DNA of 13,049 nucleotides, from assembly GCA_015494735.1 (NCBI GenBank), contig WGAQ01000076.1, positions 1-13,049 on the forward strand. The letters are read 5' to 3'. The notes under the pieces were generated by a model. It did no database searches and had not been told where the DNA came from. It saw only the letters and a program-made list of their open reading frames with translations. The DNA comes from Caldifarciminota bacterium (GTDB lineage: Bacteria > Hydrothermota > Hydrothermia > LBFQ01 > DSFT01). The position numbers and the translations under genes are program-made. Of this stretch, positions 5,671 to 13,022 are shown in pieces. How positions within the stretch are numbered: the first letter of the stretch is position 1; each line of letters starts with the position of its first letter.

Positions 5671-6624
5671 TTACTTTCTCCTCCTCATATCCAGTTTCTC
5701 ATCCCATATGAGGGGACTGTCGAATTTGGGAGCCGGTGCTCCGGGGGCCTCCTCCACCGATACCCCGTACTTCCAGTCGGGAGGGCATATTGCGATGTAC
5801 CGGGCATATCCACCAACCCCACCCATGGGTTTGGCAAATCCTATGGCTATGAGGCATCCTGCCTCGGGAACCTTCCACAGGTTGGCAACCCCTTCTGCCT
5901 GTGCATATCCGTGGTGCATGAGCCAGTACTCCCCCTCCAGATTGGGAGTGGTATCGGTGTCAAGGGGCTCGTGTCCATGGAAGAGAATCTTCCTCTTCTC
6001 ATGCAGGAACTTCAGGGCCTCGAGGGATACTCCGGGGAAGGGCTTCTGGGTAAAGCGGGCCTTCTTCTTTTCGAAATCGGGGTCTCCGGGCATGGGCCAT
6101 AGTTTGCTCCAGTCGGAGCGGACCATCACAACGGAGCCCTCGGGAATCTTCCCGTGCTTTTTCTCCCACTCCAGTATATCGGACACCTGAAGGTGATACC
6201 CCGTATCCTGCTTCACCTTCTCCGATATGTCTATGACCACCAGGGGTCTTATGGTGTAGGTGGGAGGCAGCTCATCTATGGTCGCATAGTAGGGATCCCA
6301 GTGGGCCGGAGGGTCCAGTTGCGTGCCGTACTGGTCCGTGGGCAGATAATAGGCATTGGCGACGAATCCGTGTTTCTCGTACGTGAAAACCTCCCCCTTC
6401 TTGGCATAGTCCCCCAGGTCCTTTCCAGCCTTGGCCGGATAGAATTTGGCATTTCCAAAACCGGGCCACACGGGCTGGTCGGGCATGAAGGCGTGGGTGA
6501 GGTCTATGTACCTGGCCTTCACGAAATACTTCTGATAAACATTCCACAGCTCGTAATTGCTCTGGGCCTGTGCATGGCCCACAACCCACGCCAGGGCCAC
6601 GGTTATAAAGGACAGTCTCTTCAT
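5671..6624 (-). CDS. Secreted cyclase-family (kynurenine-formamidase-like) metal hydrolase
   Basis: This 317-residue protein has a classical signal peptide (KR, hydrophobic core, cleavage after AQA at about residue 20), so it should act in the periplasm or outside. It belongs to the cyclase family (PF04199-like) of amide or lactone hydrolases. YIDLTHAFMPDQPVWPG (39-55) is the usual opening, and the metal-motif region QYGTQLDPPAH (98-108) is followed by IDELPPTY. Later blocks are VMVRSDW (166-172), VSLEALKFL (199-207) and VPEAGCLIAIGFAKPMGGVGG (252-272). Many members have HxGTHxDxPxH; here both first ligands are Gln (Q98, Q102), with D104 and H108 kept. The C-terminal tail is basic (MRRRK). 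The start has GGAGGT 6 nt before the ATG. The gene is divergent from the beta-barrel gene. Substrate unknown. Confidence 0.85.
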   Translation of the reverse strand: MKRLSFITVALAWVVGHAQAQSNYELWNVYQKYFVKARYIDLTHAFMPDQPVWPGFGNAKFYPAKAGKDLGDYAKKGEVFTYEKHGFVANAYYLPTDQYGTQLDPPAHWDPYYATIDELPPTYTIRPLVVIDISEKVKQDTGYHLQVSDILEWEKKHGKIPEGSVVMVRSDWSKLWPMPGDPDFEKKKARFTQKPFPGVSLEALKFLHEKRKILFHGHEPLDTDTTPNLEGEYWLMHHGYAQAEGVANLWKVPEAGCLIAIGFAKPMGGVGGYARYIAICPPDWKYGVSVEEAPGAPAPKFDSPLIWDEKLDMRRRK

Positions 6625-6648
6625 AACTCCACCTCCTTCGCTCTTCGA

Positions 6649-6654
6649 ATTTTA
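6649..6654 (-). promoter_or_regulatory. Possible -10 TAAAAT of the cyclase-family gene
   Basis: TAAAAT on the minus strand would give a leader of roughly 18 nt carrying the GGAGGT site at 6631-6636. No good -35 is visible. A perfect TATAAT further upstream (6687-6692) competes for this role. Confidence 0.35.
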
Positions 6655-6686
6655 AAGGGTTTCAAAATGACCATTTACACATCGGA

Positions 6687-6692
6687 ATTATA
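6687..6692 (-). promoter_or_regulatory. Perfect -10 consensus TATAAT upstream of the cyclase-family gene
   Basis: On the minus strand CCTATAATTCC contains an exact sigma-70 -10 hexamer about 60 nt before the cyclase ATG. I do not see a convincing -35. The CTGACcGTCAG palindrome lies 9-19 nt upstream of it. Confidence 0.35.
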
Positions 6693-6700
6693 GGAAATGT

Positions 6701-6711
6701 CTGACCGTCAG
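6701..6711. repeat. Inverted repeat CTGAC-C-GTCAG in the divergent promoter region
   Basis: Two 5-bp arms are separated by one base. The site lies 5 bp before the -10-like TAATAT of the beta-barrel gene and 9 bp upstream of TATAAT on the other strand. It is a candidate operator for co-control of both genes, but it is short enough to arise by chance. Confidence 0.3.
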
Positions 6712-6716
6712 TGCCT

Positions 6717-6722
6717 TAATAT
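6717..6722 (+). promoter_or_regulatory. -10-like TAATAT of the beta-barrel gene
   Basis: TAATAT would give a leader of about 20 nt that includes AGGAGG (6737-6742), which is 6 nt before the ATG at 6749. This is a conventional leadered arrangement, unlike the leaderless genes elsewhere in the window. Confidence 0.4.
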
Positions 6723-6748
6723 TTAGACGACTTAACAGGAGGTGGGTT

Positions 6749-7966
6749 ATGATGTGGATACTTTTGACGGCATCGGTGGAAGTGAAGGTGGGGGGTACCC
6801 TGTACTCCTATATGTTCTTCTGGCAGAATGTCCTGAATGACACCTCGTCCTACTCGGACAACCACTATTACGTGCATGCGGATATCTCCGTGGATGCCCG
6901 ATTCGAGGACAACGTGAGACTGTATACCATGATGGGCCTGTGGGGTACCTTCGGGATGCATCCCATAACCGGAGACGGAATCGAGGGTTTCAGGGACCTG
7001 CATCTGCTCACAGGATGGATAGAGGTGGACAGATTCATGGGGAGCCCCATAGGTGTCTCCATAGGGAAACACCGCATCCTGTATGGTGGTAATGGTCTGG
7101 TGGCATTCGACGGAGGGGAGGATGGTGCATGGGGCGTGAAGGTATTCCACAGGGGTGAAAAGGTGGAGGGTGAAGCCTTCGCATACAGGGTGGTGGAGGG
7201 AGGTGGAACCGGATTCATAGGAGCGGGTGACCCGGCCGGAATCGAACCCGATATGAATCTCTACGGTCTATCGGTGAAATACAGGCCTTCATTTGGACAG
7301 GTTGAACTGCTGGCGATGGCAAGGGAATACGGAGGGAACCTCCCGGTATGGCTCTTTGCAGGGCTCAATGGCAAAGGGGTGAAGAGTCTGGATTATCAGA
7401 TGGGTTTCGCATACCTGACGGGCAGAATGGCCCCCGACACCTCGGTGTCAGCCTACGCCTTCGAGGCCATTTTCTCCTACTCCTTCGGAAATTCCAGGGC
7501 TGGATTCGGGGCCGTGGGCTTCTCCGGCGGTGAGGCCACCTCATCCGGCGGAAGGGTGACCATCAAAACCTACGAGAATGCCCTGCAGGGTCCATACACC
7601 TATGGCTTTTACAAGTGGTGGGTGGGATTCGGACCTGCCCATCTGCTCAGAACACCGTACGGTTTTGCCCTGGTGGGATCCGGAAGCATAATGCAGAATT
7701 CCCTGAACATGGACCTGTACCTGTCCAGAAGATTTTCCACCGAATACGGGCCGGTGGACATAAGGCTGGACTTCTGGAAGTACAACAGGTTCTATGTTCC
7801 CTCAGGCAGCAACGACATGGGTTATGAAATCGCCTTCCTCATCACCCACGATTACAGGGGAGTCTTCACGTATGGGTTCACGGTGGGATACTGGAAACCC
7901 GGGGCATACTTCAGCAATACGCCGGACCAGATTGGGGGATACTTCTTCTTCTACAAGTCCTTCTGA
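6749..7966 (+). CDS. Outer-membrane beta-barrel protein (porin-like)
   Basis: This 405-residue protein is built of alternating amphipathic strands rich in Tyr, Phe, Trp and Gly, with turns rich in Asp, Asn and Gly. It ends in ...GGYFFFYKSF with a terminal Phe, the usual C-terminal signal of barrels inserted by the BAM machinery. I cannot assign a substrate or a specific porin family. The gene implies a Gram-negative envelope. The start is fixed: AGGAGG lies 6 nt before the ATG, and no in-frame ATG, GTG or TTG occurs before an upstream stop at 6668. This leaves a very short leader (MMWILLTAS), with no positive charge, directly followed by the first strand VEVKVGGTLYSYMFF. It is transcribed away from the secreted cyclase-family gene. 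Confidence 0.85.
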   Translation: MMWILLTASVEVKVGGTLYSYMFFWQNVLNDTSSYSDNHYYVHADISVDARFEDNVRLYTMMGLWGTFGMHPITGDGIEGFRDLHLLTGWIEVDRFMGSPIGVSIGKHRILYGGNGLVAFDGGEDGAWGVKVFHRGEKVEGEAFAYRVVEGGGTGFIGAGDPAGIEPDMNLYGLSVKYRPSFGQVELLAMAREYGGNLPVWLFAGLNGKGVKSLDYQMGFAYLTGRMAPDTSVSAYAFEAIFSYSFGNSRAGFGAVGFSGGEATSSGGRVTIKTYENALQGPYTYGFYKWWVGFGPAHLLRTPYGFALVGSGSIMQNSLNMDLYLSRRFSTEYGPVDIRLDFWKYNRFYVPSGSNDMGYEIAFLITHDYRGVFTYGFTVGYWKPGAYFSNTPDQIGGYFFFYKSF

Positions 7967-7970
7967 AAGC

Positions 7971-7989
7971 AGGGGGAGGTCCTCCCCCT
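7971..7989. terminator. Symmetric hairpin between convergent genes
   Basis: AGGGGGAGG-T-CCTCCCCCT is a perfect inverted repeat, 9 bp per arm around one base; a realistic fold has a 7-bp stem with a 5-nt loop. It fills the 22-bp gap between the stops of the beta-barrel gene and the KOW-protein gene. It can terminate both strands, though neither side has a strong T-tract. Confidence 0.65.
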
Positions 7990-9107
7990 CACTCCTGAAT
8001 CAATTCCACGTTGGCTCTCGGAACAGTTATGCGCTCGCCGTTCTCCAGTTCCACCACGAGCACCCTTGTGGTGGATTCCGTCTCTATCTTCGTGGGCTGG
8101 GGAGGCAACTCCACCACTTTCCCTATGAGGCCGAAGTAGGGTGCCCTTATAATCCTTACCAGTCTGCCGATTTCGAGGGTGCCCTCGTCCTCCTCCGTCT
8201 GAAGGGGCTCATCGGAAGTGTATGGAATGATGATTTCGGGCCTCATTACCCCTGCCCTTATCTGGGTAGCTCCGGATATGGAAGTCTTGTACCCATCGAG
8301 GGATTTGAGTATGTCGAAAGTCCTCTGGGCCATGCGAATCCTCCCGAAGCCCTCGGTTATGATGAGGGTCGTATTCACATCCTCGTTGCCCGTTATGGCA
8401 ACCCCTATATCGTAGCCCACGTACTCCTTCAGATTGGTGTCGTCTATACCTCCCACCACCACACCGTAGGCTCCCCTCTTCTGGGCCTCGAGGAGGGCTT
8501 CACCCGTCACGAAGGAGCCGCCCACGATGATGTTGCCGCTCTCATCCTCGAGGAGGTGTTCGACCGTGAGCTCATCATCCGGAGAGTCCACCGCCACCCT
8601 GAGTTTCCCGATTCTCTCACCACCGACACCGAAAATCCCCTGAATGAAGGCTCCCGTGGTCTCTATCTCCACCCCCTCACCGGGGAAGACCTTCACCACC
8701 TTTCCATCCACGAATGCATTTATCTCGACTGCTATCGGAGGCTCCCTCAGGATTACCTGACCGGTCACCTCGGATATGCTCTCCACATATCCATCTATGG
8801 GGGACTTGAGTTCGGACTTGAAGAGACCGAAGAAGAGTCTGGCAACTGCTATCACTTCCCCCCTCTTTACCGGGTCCCCTTCCTTCTTCAGCATCACCCT
8901 GCGGACTTCGGATGGGTCTATACCCAGTTTGGCAGCCACATTCACCAGCATCACGTTTCCGGGAATTTCCGTGCGGGCCACTATATCCTCGGCCCTGACC
9001 TCCTGCCCCTCCTGAACGAGGACCTCTCCCTTGAGGGGAAGCCTCCTTTCCTTCCTGATCAGCGTATATTTCGAAACCTTCAGACCGGGAGTATATGCGT
9101 GCGCCAT
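7989..9107 (-). CDS. Conserved uncharacterised protein with barrel-sandwich-like N-terminus and C-terminal KOW domain
   Basis: The protein has 372 residues with no signal peptide or membrane segment. Residues about 24-145 show repeated strand-turn patterns like barrel-sandwich (lipoyl-like) domains: LKGEVLVQEGQEVRAEDIVA, KKEGDPVKRGEVIAVA and SPIDGYVESISEVTGQVI. No ESMKM or TDK attachment motif is present, so it is not a carrier in the normal sense. The middle (about 160-295) is rich in Gly and Val with blocks such as GGSFVTGEALLEAQKRGAYGVVVGGID. The C-terminus (about 312-368) looks like a KOW domain: LEIGRLVRIIRAPYFGLIGKV, then VVELENGERITVPRANVELI. I recall similar proteins of unknown function from FCB-type bacteria, but the role is unknown. 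It starts 1 bp after the DUF2723 stop, with GGAGGT inside that gene's end, so the two are probably co-translated. Confidence 0.75.
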   Translation of the reverse strand: MAHAYTPGLKVSKYTLIRKERRLPLKGEVLVQEGQEVRAEDIVARTEIPGNVMLVNVAAKLGIDPSEVRRVMLKKEGDPVKRGEVIAVARLFFGLFKSELKSPIDGYVESISEVTGQVILREPPIAVEINAFVDGKVVKVFPGEGVEIETTGAFIQGIFGVGGERIGKLRVAVDSPDDELTVEHLLEDESGNIIVGGSFVTGEALLEAQKRGAYGVVVGGIDDTNLKEYVGYDIGVAITGNEDVNTTLIITEGFGRIRMAQRTFDILKSLDGYKTSISGATQIRAGVMRPEIIIPYTSDEPLQTEEDEGTLEIGRLVRIIRAPYFGLIGKVVELPPQPTKIETESTTRVLVVELENGERITVPRANVELIQE

Positions 9108-9108
9108 A

Positions 9109-11991
9109 TCAAAAACCTCCTATCAATTTGTTGACTTTCGCTGTATCCCCCTTCATCTGGTAAGCCCTGGCCAGTTTCTGGTTGACCATGGGATTACCCA
9201 CTCCTTCGTAATGCTTCAATATTTTAAGGGCCTCATCGGCATTGCCCATATCCATATAGTTGTCAGCCATGTTGAGGTCTATGAGGAGTCTCTGATTAAT
9301 AGAAACCCTGTCCTGCGGCCTGTAGTATTCGTACACATCGAGGAACATTCTCGCAGCCTGGTACTCCCTGTTGGACTTCTCGTATTCGCCCCTTATCCGG
9401 TATGCGTCTCCCAGAATCATGAAGAGGGTCACGTAATTCCTTATGACCCGCATAGTGGCAGGGTCTCCCTTGTAAACGGAGGGGTCCAGTATGCTCCTGT
9501 AGCGGAATACCCCCTCCCTGTATATCCTGTACTGTCTGGCATACTTCTCCAGATATTCCACCGGGTCCATGTCTCCGTGCAGGAGGTAGGCCGTGCGCTC
9601 CACATCCACCTTACCCCAGAAACCCTGCTGGAGCATGGACTGAATTTCCGATGTCACCCTCCACGCGATTCCCTCCAGGACGAGCGTGGGCTTCACGGAG
9701 GCATACGCCTGAGGGTCGCTGGTCATGGAGAAGTATATGGGAACGGAGAATTTCCTGCCGAGAACCACCTCCCTGAGGTAAGTGTCGTCATCGGCCAGGT
9801 AAATCTCGGGAATCTTCACGATACCCTTATCGGTGAGGAATTTGATGTATTTGTCCGGCTTATATCCCACGCTGGCCGCAATCATGTCCCTTATGGCGAT
9901 ATCCCTCAAAAGCAGATACGTGACCTTCTGCTTGTTTCTCTCGAAGGGTTTGGGCAGGGGTACGAAGAGGGGGAGTTTTTCGATTTCCTCGTCCGTGAAG
10001 TTCATCGGAGCACCCCAGGCCTTCACCTGCCTCACGTACCAGTTGGTATTCAGGAGAGACAGGTTGGCCACCACCACATCCCTTCGATATTCCAGAACCT
10101 CCTGTGCAAACCAGACGGGAAAGGTATCGTTATCCCCATTGGTGAATATGACGGCATTCTTTGCGGGGGATGAGAGGATGTTGTAGGCGAAGTCCTCTGC
10201 TATGTAATTCTTGTGCCTGTCGTTGAATCTGAGGTTGTGGACGAAGGTATAGCCCACGGTGGGGATGGCGAAAAGCAGACCGATGAGGGCAGAGGCGATG
10301 GACGGAATACGCATGTACTTCTTCAGGATGCGCAGAATCTCCATCAATCCTATACCCGCATAGAAGATAATCATGATATAGCCGAGGGCGTAGAAGTACT
10401 CCCTGTCCCTCACCTCCATACGGGGAACCCCGGTCAGGGGATTGGGGGTCGCATTTTCTGGATTGACGGGCAGGGAAGGAACATCGGCAGGATTCTGATA
10501 CAGGATGAGACCCAGGCTCACGGTGAGGGCGAAGAGGAAGACCAGCCAGAAGGACTTCCTGTCCTCGGAGAAGTGGGTCACGAGTCCCAGAACCATGAGG
10601 GCCACAATTGCGTATATGATGGGAACGGCCTGCGCCCGAGTGTAGTAGGGAACGGATGCGAATTGCCAGGAGAAGTAGGTCCAGAAGACCTGAAGTTGTT
10701 CCACGAAGGGAATCCTCCTGGGGAAGATGCCGAGGGGACCGTACTGCTTACGGGTCAGCACATCCATGAAGGCCACCCAGGTGTAAGGGTCGCCCTCGTT
10801 TATACGGACCAGTTCCGGGAACCTGTGGAGGAAGGATGCCCTTGCTATCAACCAGAATTCCACGATAACCGCAAGGAGCATGAGGAGGAAAGCAACCCCC
10901 TTCCAGCCCCTGTGCAGATTCATATACAGGTAGAAGGACACCAGGGTAAGGAATCCAAACAGGAGGGCAACGAAGAGGGTAATCTTCGAGCCGTAGAGGA
11001 ACATGGCCACGACGCTGACGAAGGCGGAGAATACGAACAACTGGGAAATCCAGTTGTTGAAGACCAGTTTCCCCTTCCTGTAGGCACTCCAGAGCATCCC
11101 TATGACGGCCAGCAGATAGACCACATTCCACTTGAGGATACTGGCCGATATGGTGGCCATCTCCTGTCTGAGCACATCGGGGTTGACCAGTATGGCATCC
11201 ACCTCCCTCTGATGCAGGAAGATGTAATTGAGGGCCGCCTTGGCATTCATCAACTCCGCCACGTGATAGGAGTTGAGCCACAGGGCAATGAGGGCGAGGG
11301 CAACTGAAAGGACCGCCCAGAACTCATCATCCACGAAGAACTTCCATTCGAATATGAGGAAGAAGAGGACAACTGCTATGAGTCCCAGGAGGGCTCCCAG
11401 ATGGATTCCGGAGCCCAGAGCCACCAGATAGGCCGCCATGAGAAGATAGCGTACGGACCCCTTTTCCTCCCTCCTCTTGAGCCATATAAGGGTGAGATAG
11501 GTGCTCAGGAGGGCGAAGAAATAGGCCGGAGTGTAGGTTTCGGCCTCTATGGAGTTGAACCACTGGGTATAGATGAAGGAGGAAAGCAGGGCCACGAAGG
11601 CCGCCGATATGTGAATCCAGATGCTGTTGTAATCATCCCTGTGTCTGAAGAAGGAAACCACATCCAGGAACATCAGGTAAAGGATTCCGGCCGTCAGACC
11701 TCCGGTGAGGATGGGGATGAGGGTGACGCGAAGGGTGTGCTGCTCCTGGGGGAGATGGTATATCAGCTGGCGGATTTCCGCCAGGGGAAGGGGAAGCATG
11801 GAGAAGAACTTGGCCAGGATAACGTACAGGGGTGTTCCGGGGGGATGGGGAACGCCCAGATTTCTGGCAGCGGCCAGGAATTCACCCACATCCCAGAACA
11901 CGACCGTGGGAGCGGTGGTGAGGAAATAGACGATGGAGACGAATAGGGTGATAAGGCCGAAAATTATCCATCTCGCTCTATCCTTGAACAT
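9109..11991 (-). CDS. DUF2723-family membrane glycosyltransferase with C-terminal TPR-like tail
   Basis: This 960-residue integral membrane protein has one helix at about 8-25 and roughly a dozen more up to about residue 585. The first loop has the family signature FWDVGEFLAAARNLGVPHPPGTPL (32-55), with acidic D34 and E37 where GT-C enzymes place their catalytic acid. The soluble part (from about 590) contains TNGDNDTFPVWFAQEVLEYRRDV (617-639), also typical. The last 100 residues are helical repeats resembling TPRs (NMADNYMDMGNADEALKIL, KLARAYQMKGDTAKV). Human TMEM260, of the same family, is a protein O-mannosyltransferase. By analogy this one may transfer lipid-linked sugar to exported proteins. 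The start at 11991 is leaderless: TAAAAT plus 6 nt. The PGI/PMI gene just upstream is consistent with a sugar role. Confidence 0.88.
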   Translation of the reverse strand: MFKDRARWIIFGLITLFVSIVYFLTTAPTVVFWDVGEFLAAARNLGVPHPPGTPLYVILAKFFSMLPLPLAEIRQLIYHLPQEQHTLRVTLIPILTGGLTAGILYLMFLDVVSFFRHRDDYNSIWIHISAAFVALLSSFIYTQWFNSIEAETYTPAYFFALLSTYLTLIWLKRREEKGSVRYLLMAAYLVALGSGIHLGALLGLIAVVLFFLIFEWKFFVDDEFWAVLSVALALIALWLNSYHVAELMNAKAALNYIFLHQREVDAILVNPDVLRQEMATISASILKWNVVYLLAVIGMLWSAYRKGKLVFNNWISQLFVFSAFVSVVAMFLYGSKITLFVALLFGFLTLVSFYLYMNLHRGWKGVAFLLMLLAVIVEFWLIARASFLHRFPELVRINEGDPYTWVAFMDVLTRKQYGPLGIFPRRIPFVEQLQVFWTYFSWQFASVPYYTRAQAVPIIYAIVALMVLGLVTHFSEDRKSFWLVFLFALTVSLGLILYQNPADVPSLPVNPENATPNPLTGVPRMEVRDREYFYALGYIMIIFYAGIGLMEILRILKKYMRIPSIASALIGLLFAIPTVGYTFVHNLRFNDRHKNYIAEDFAYNILSSPAKNAVIFTNGDNDTFPVWFAQEVLEYRRDVVVANLSLLNTNWYVRQVKAWGAPMNFTDEEIEKLPLFVPLPKPFERNKQKVTYLLLRDIAIRDMIAASVGYKPDKYIKFLTDKGIVKIPEIYLADDDTYLREVVLGRKFSVPIYFSMTSDPQAYASVKPTLVLEGIAWRVTSEIQSMLQQGFWGKVDVERTAYLLHGDMDPVEYLEKYARQYRIYREGVFRYRSILDPSVYKGDPATMRVIRNYVTLFMILGDAYRIRGEYEKSNREYQAARMFLDVYEYYRPQDRVSINQRLLIDLNMADNYMDMGNADEALKILKHYEGVGNPMVNQKLARAYQMKGDTAKVNKLIGGF

Positions 11992-11997
11992 CTTAAA

Positions 11998-12003
11998 ATT
12001 TTA
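11998..12003 (-). promoter_or_regulatory. -10 element TAAAAT of the DUF2723 gene, leaderless
   Basis: On the minus strand TAAAAT is followed by TTTAAG and the ATG at 11991 (6-nt spacer), with no Shine-Dalgarno. It directly abuts the upstream hairpin. Confidence 0.5.
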
Positions 12004-12026
12004 GAGGGGCTCTGGAATCACCCCTC
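12004..12026 (-). terminator. Hairpin terminator of the PGI/PMI gene, overlapping its last codons
   Basis: GAGGGG (12021-12026 read on the minus strand, encoding the last two residues Glu-Gly) pairs with CCCCTC (12004-12009) around an 11-nt loop that contains the TGA stop. The next bases are TAAAATTTT, which serve as both the T-rich tail and the -10 of the next gene. The loop is long and the stem only 6 bp, so strength is uncertain. Confidence 0.5.
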
Positions 12027-13010
12027 CCGGCTCAGCGCATCCTTGAGGCTGGAAATCCGGGGGATGGCCATGGGGTCCTCCTGGTTATACAGGGCCAGGT
12101 AGAAGCTGACGAAATCCCCCAGCCATATCAGATAGAAGATGCGCTCCATCCGGCTCTCCCCCATGGACTCCACCACATCCATCCCCATAACGCTCTCCTC
12201 TATGAGTTGACGGGTTATTTCGATTCTCCTGAGGATTCGGGGATGGGTGTCCCTGTCCTTCAGAAAGACCACCCAGGACCTCTCCACCACATCCACCGGA
12301 TGCTTTATGCCGTTGATTTCGTTGTGATTCATCTCCGGCAGGACGTTGATATGGGCCAGTTGTTTGGCATTCTCGTTGATCTGCGCCTGCCACCTGAGGG
12401 CAACGCTCACCATGTCGGCCGGGACATAGACTATGGGCAGCCTCCTGTAGAATTTATTGGCCAGGTCCATGGAAAGGCTTTCCTTCCCCCCCAGTTCCCC
12501 CTCCACGCTCTTCAGAAACCCGGCCGTCCTCTCCATGGCATCGACCACCCCCTCCAGCAATCCCGCCTTTTCCAGAGCCATTGCCATTGCACCAAACAGC
12601 CATCCGAGGGCACCCCGGGGAGGATATCCCGAAGGGATGGTTATGAGGGGAATACCCTTTTCGCGGGAGATATCTGCCAGTTTACCTCCGCTGGTGATGG
12701 CAACGATACTCAGGCCCCTCTCGAGGGCCTGATTTAAGAGGGAAAGGGTCTCTTCCGTGTTTCCGGAATAACTCACTGACACGAAGAGGGTATCGTTGGG
12801 TTTCGCATAGGCGGGGAGGTCGTATCCCCTGATGGTTTCGATGGAGAAATCCACATCATTGAATACATCCCGCGCCACATCCCCTCCGATGGCAGACCCC
12901 CCCATGCCTCCCACGATTACCCTTCTATAATTGCCCACCGGAATATCTGGAATTTCCAGACGGGTTGCCTCTTTCAACTGTTCGGGAAGACTCCTGATTA
13001 TATCCAGCAT
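12018..13010 (-). CDS. Bifunctional phosphoglucose/phosphomannose isomerase
   Basis: The enzyme interconverts glucose-6-phosphate or mannose-6-phosphate with fructose-6-phosphate in the cytoplasm. The 330-residue length matches the SIS-fold PGI/PMI family, not the ~550-residue classical Pgi. The first SIS domain has GGMGGSAIGGD (34-44) and the sugar-phosphate loop SVSYSGNTEETLSLL (78-92). GYPPRGALGWLFG (128-140) lies at the domain junction. The catalytic E213 (in INENAK) and H229 (in EMNHNEI) are 16 residues apart, as are Glu203 and His219 of the Pyrobaculum enzyme. The start is the ATG at 13010, with TAAAAT 6 nt upstream and an N-terminus (MLDIIRSLPEQL) typical of the family. It could supply mannose-6-phosphate for glycans made with the downstream DUF2723 protein. 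Confidence 0.93.
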   Translation of the reverse strand: MLDIIRSLPEQLKEATRLEIPDIPVGNYRRVIVGGMGGSAIGGDVARDVFNDVDFSIETIRGYDLPAYAKPNDTLFVSVSYSGNTEETLSLLNQALERGLSIVAITSGGKLADISREKGIPLITIPSGYPPRGALGWLFGAMAMALEKAGLLEGVVDAMERTAGFLKSVEGELGGKESLSMDLANKFYRRLPIVYVPADMVSVALRWQAQINENAKQLAHINVLPEMNHNEINGIKHPVDVVERSWVVFLKDRDTHPRILRRIEITRQLIEESVMGMDVVESMGESRMERIFYLIWLGDFVSFYLALYNQEDPMAIPRISSLKDALSREG

Positions 13011-13016
13011 GGAGAA

Positions 13017-13022
13017 ATTTTA
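13017..13022 (-). promoter_or_regulatory. -10 element TGTAAAAT of the PGI/PMI gene, leaderless
   Basis: On the minus strand TAAAAT, preceded by an extended-10 TG, is followed by TTCTCC and the ATG at 13010 (6-nt spacer). There is no Shine-Dalgarno. The 27 bp further upstream to the window edge show no clear -35. Confidence 0.5.

Noticed and set aside
7794..9134. Long plus-strand open frame opposite the KOW-protein gene, and similar long antisense frames at 1803-2936, 9031-10173 and 10213-11307
   Set aside because: Their products are low-complexity, His/Gly/Pro-rich and match no family. They mirror well-supported genes and arise because the codon bias gives few stops on the opposite strand.
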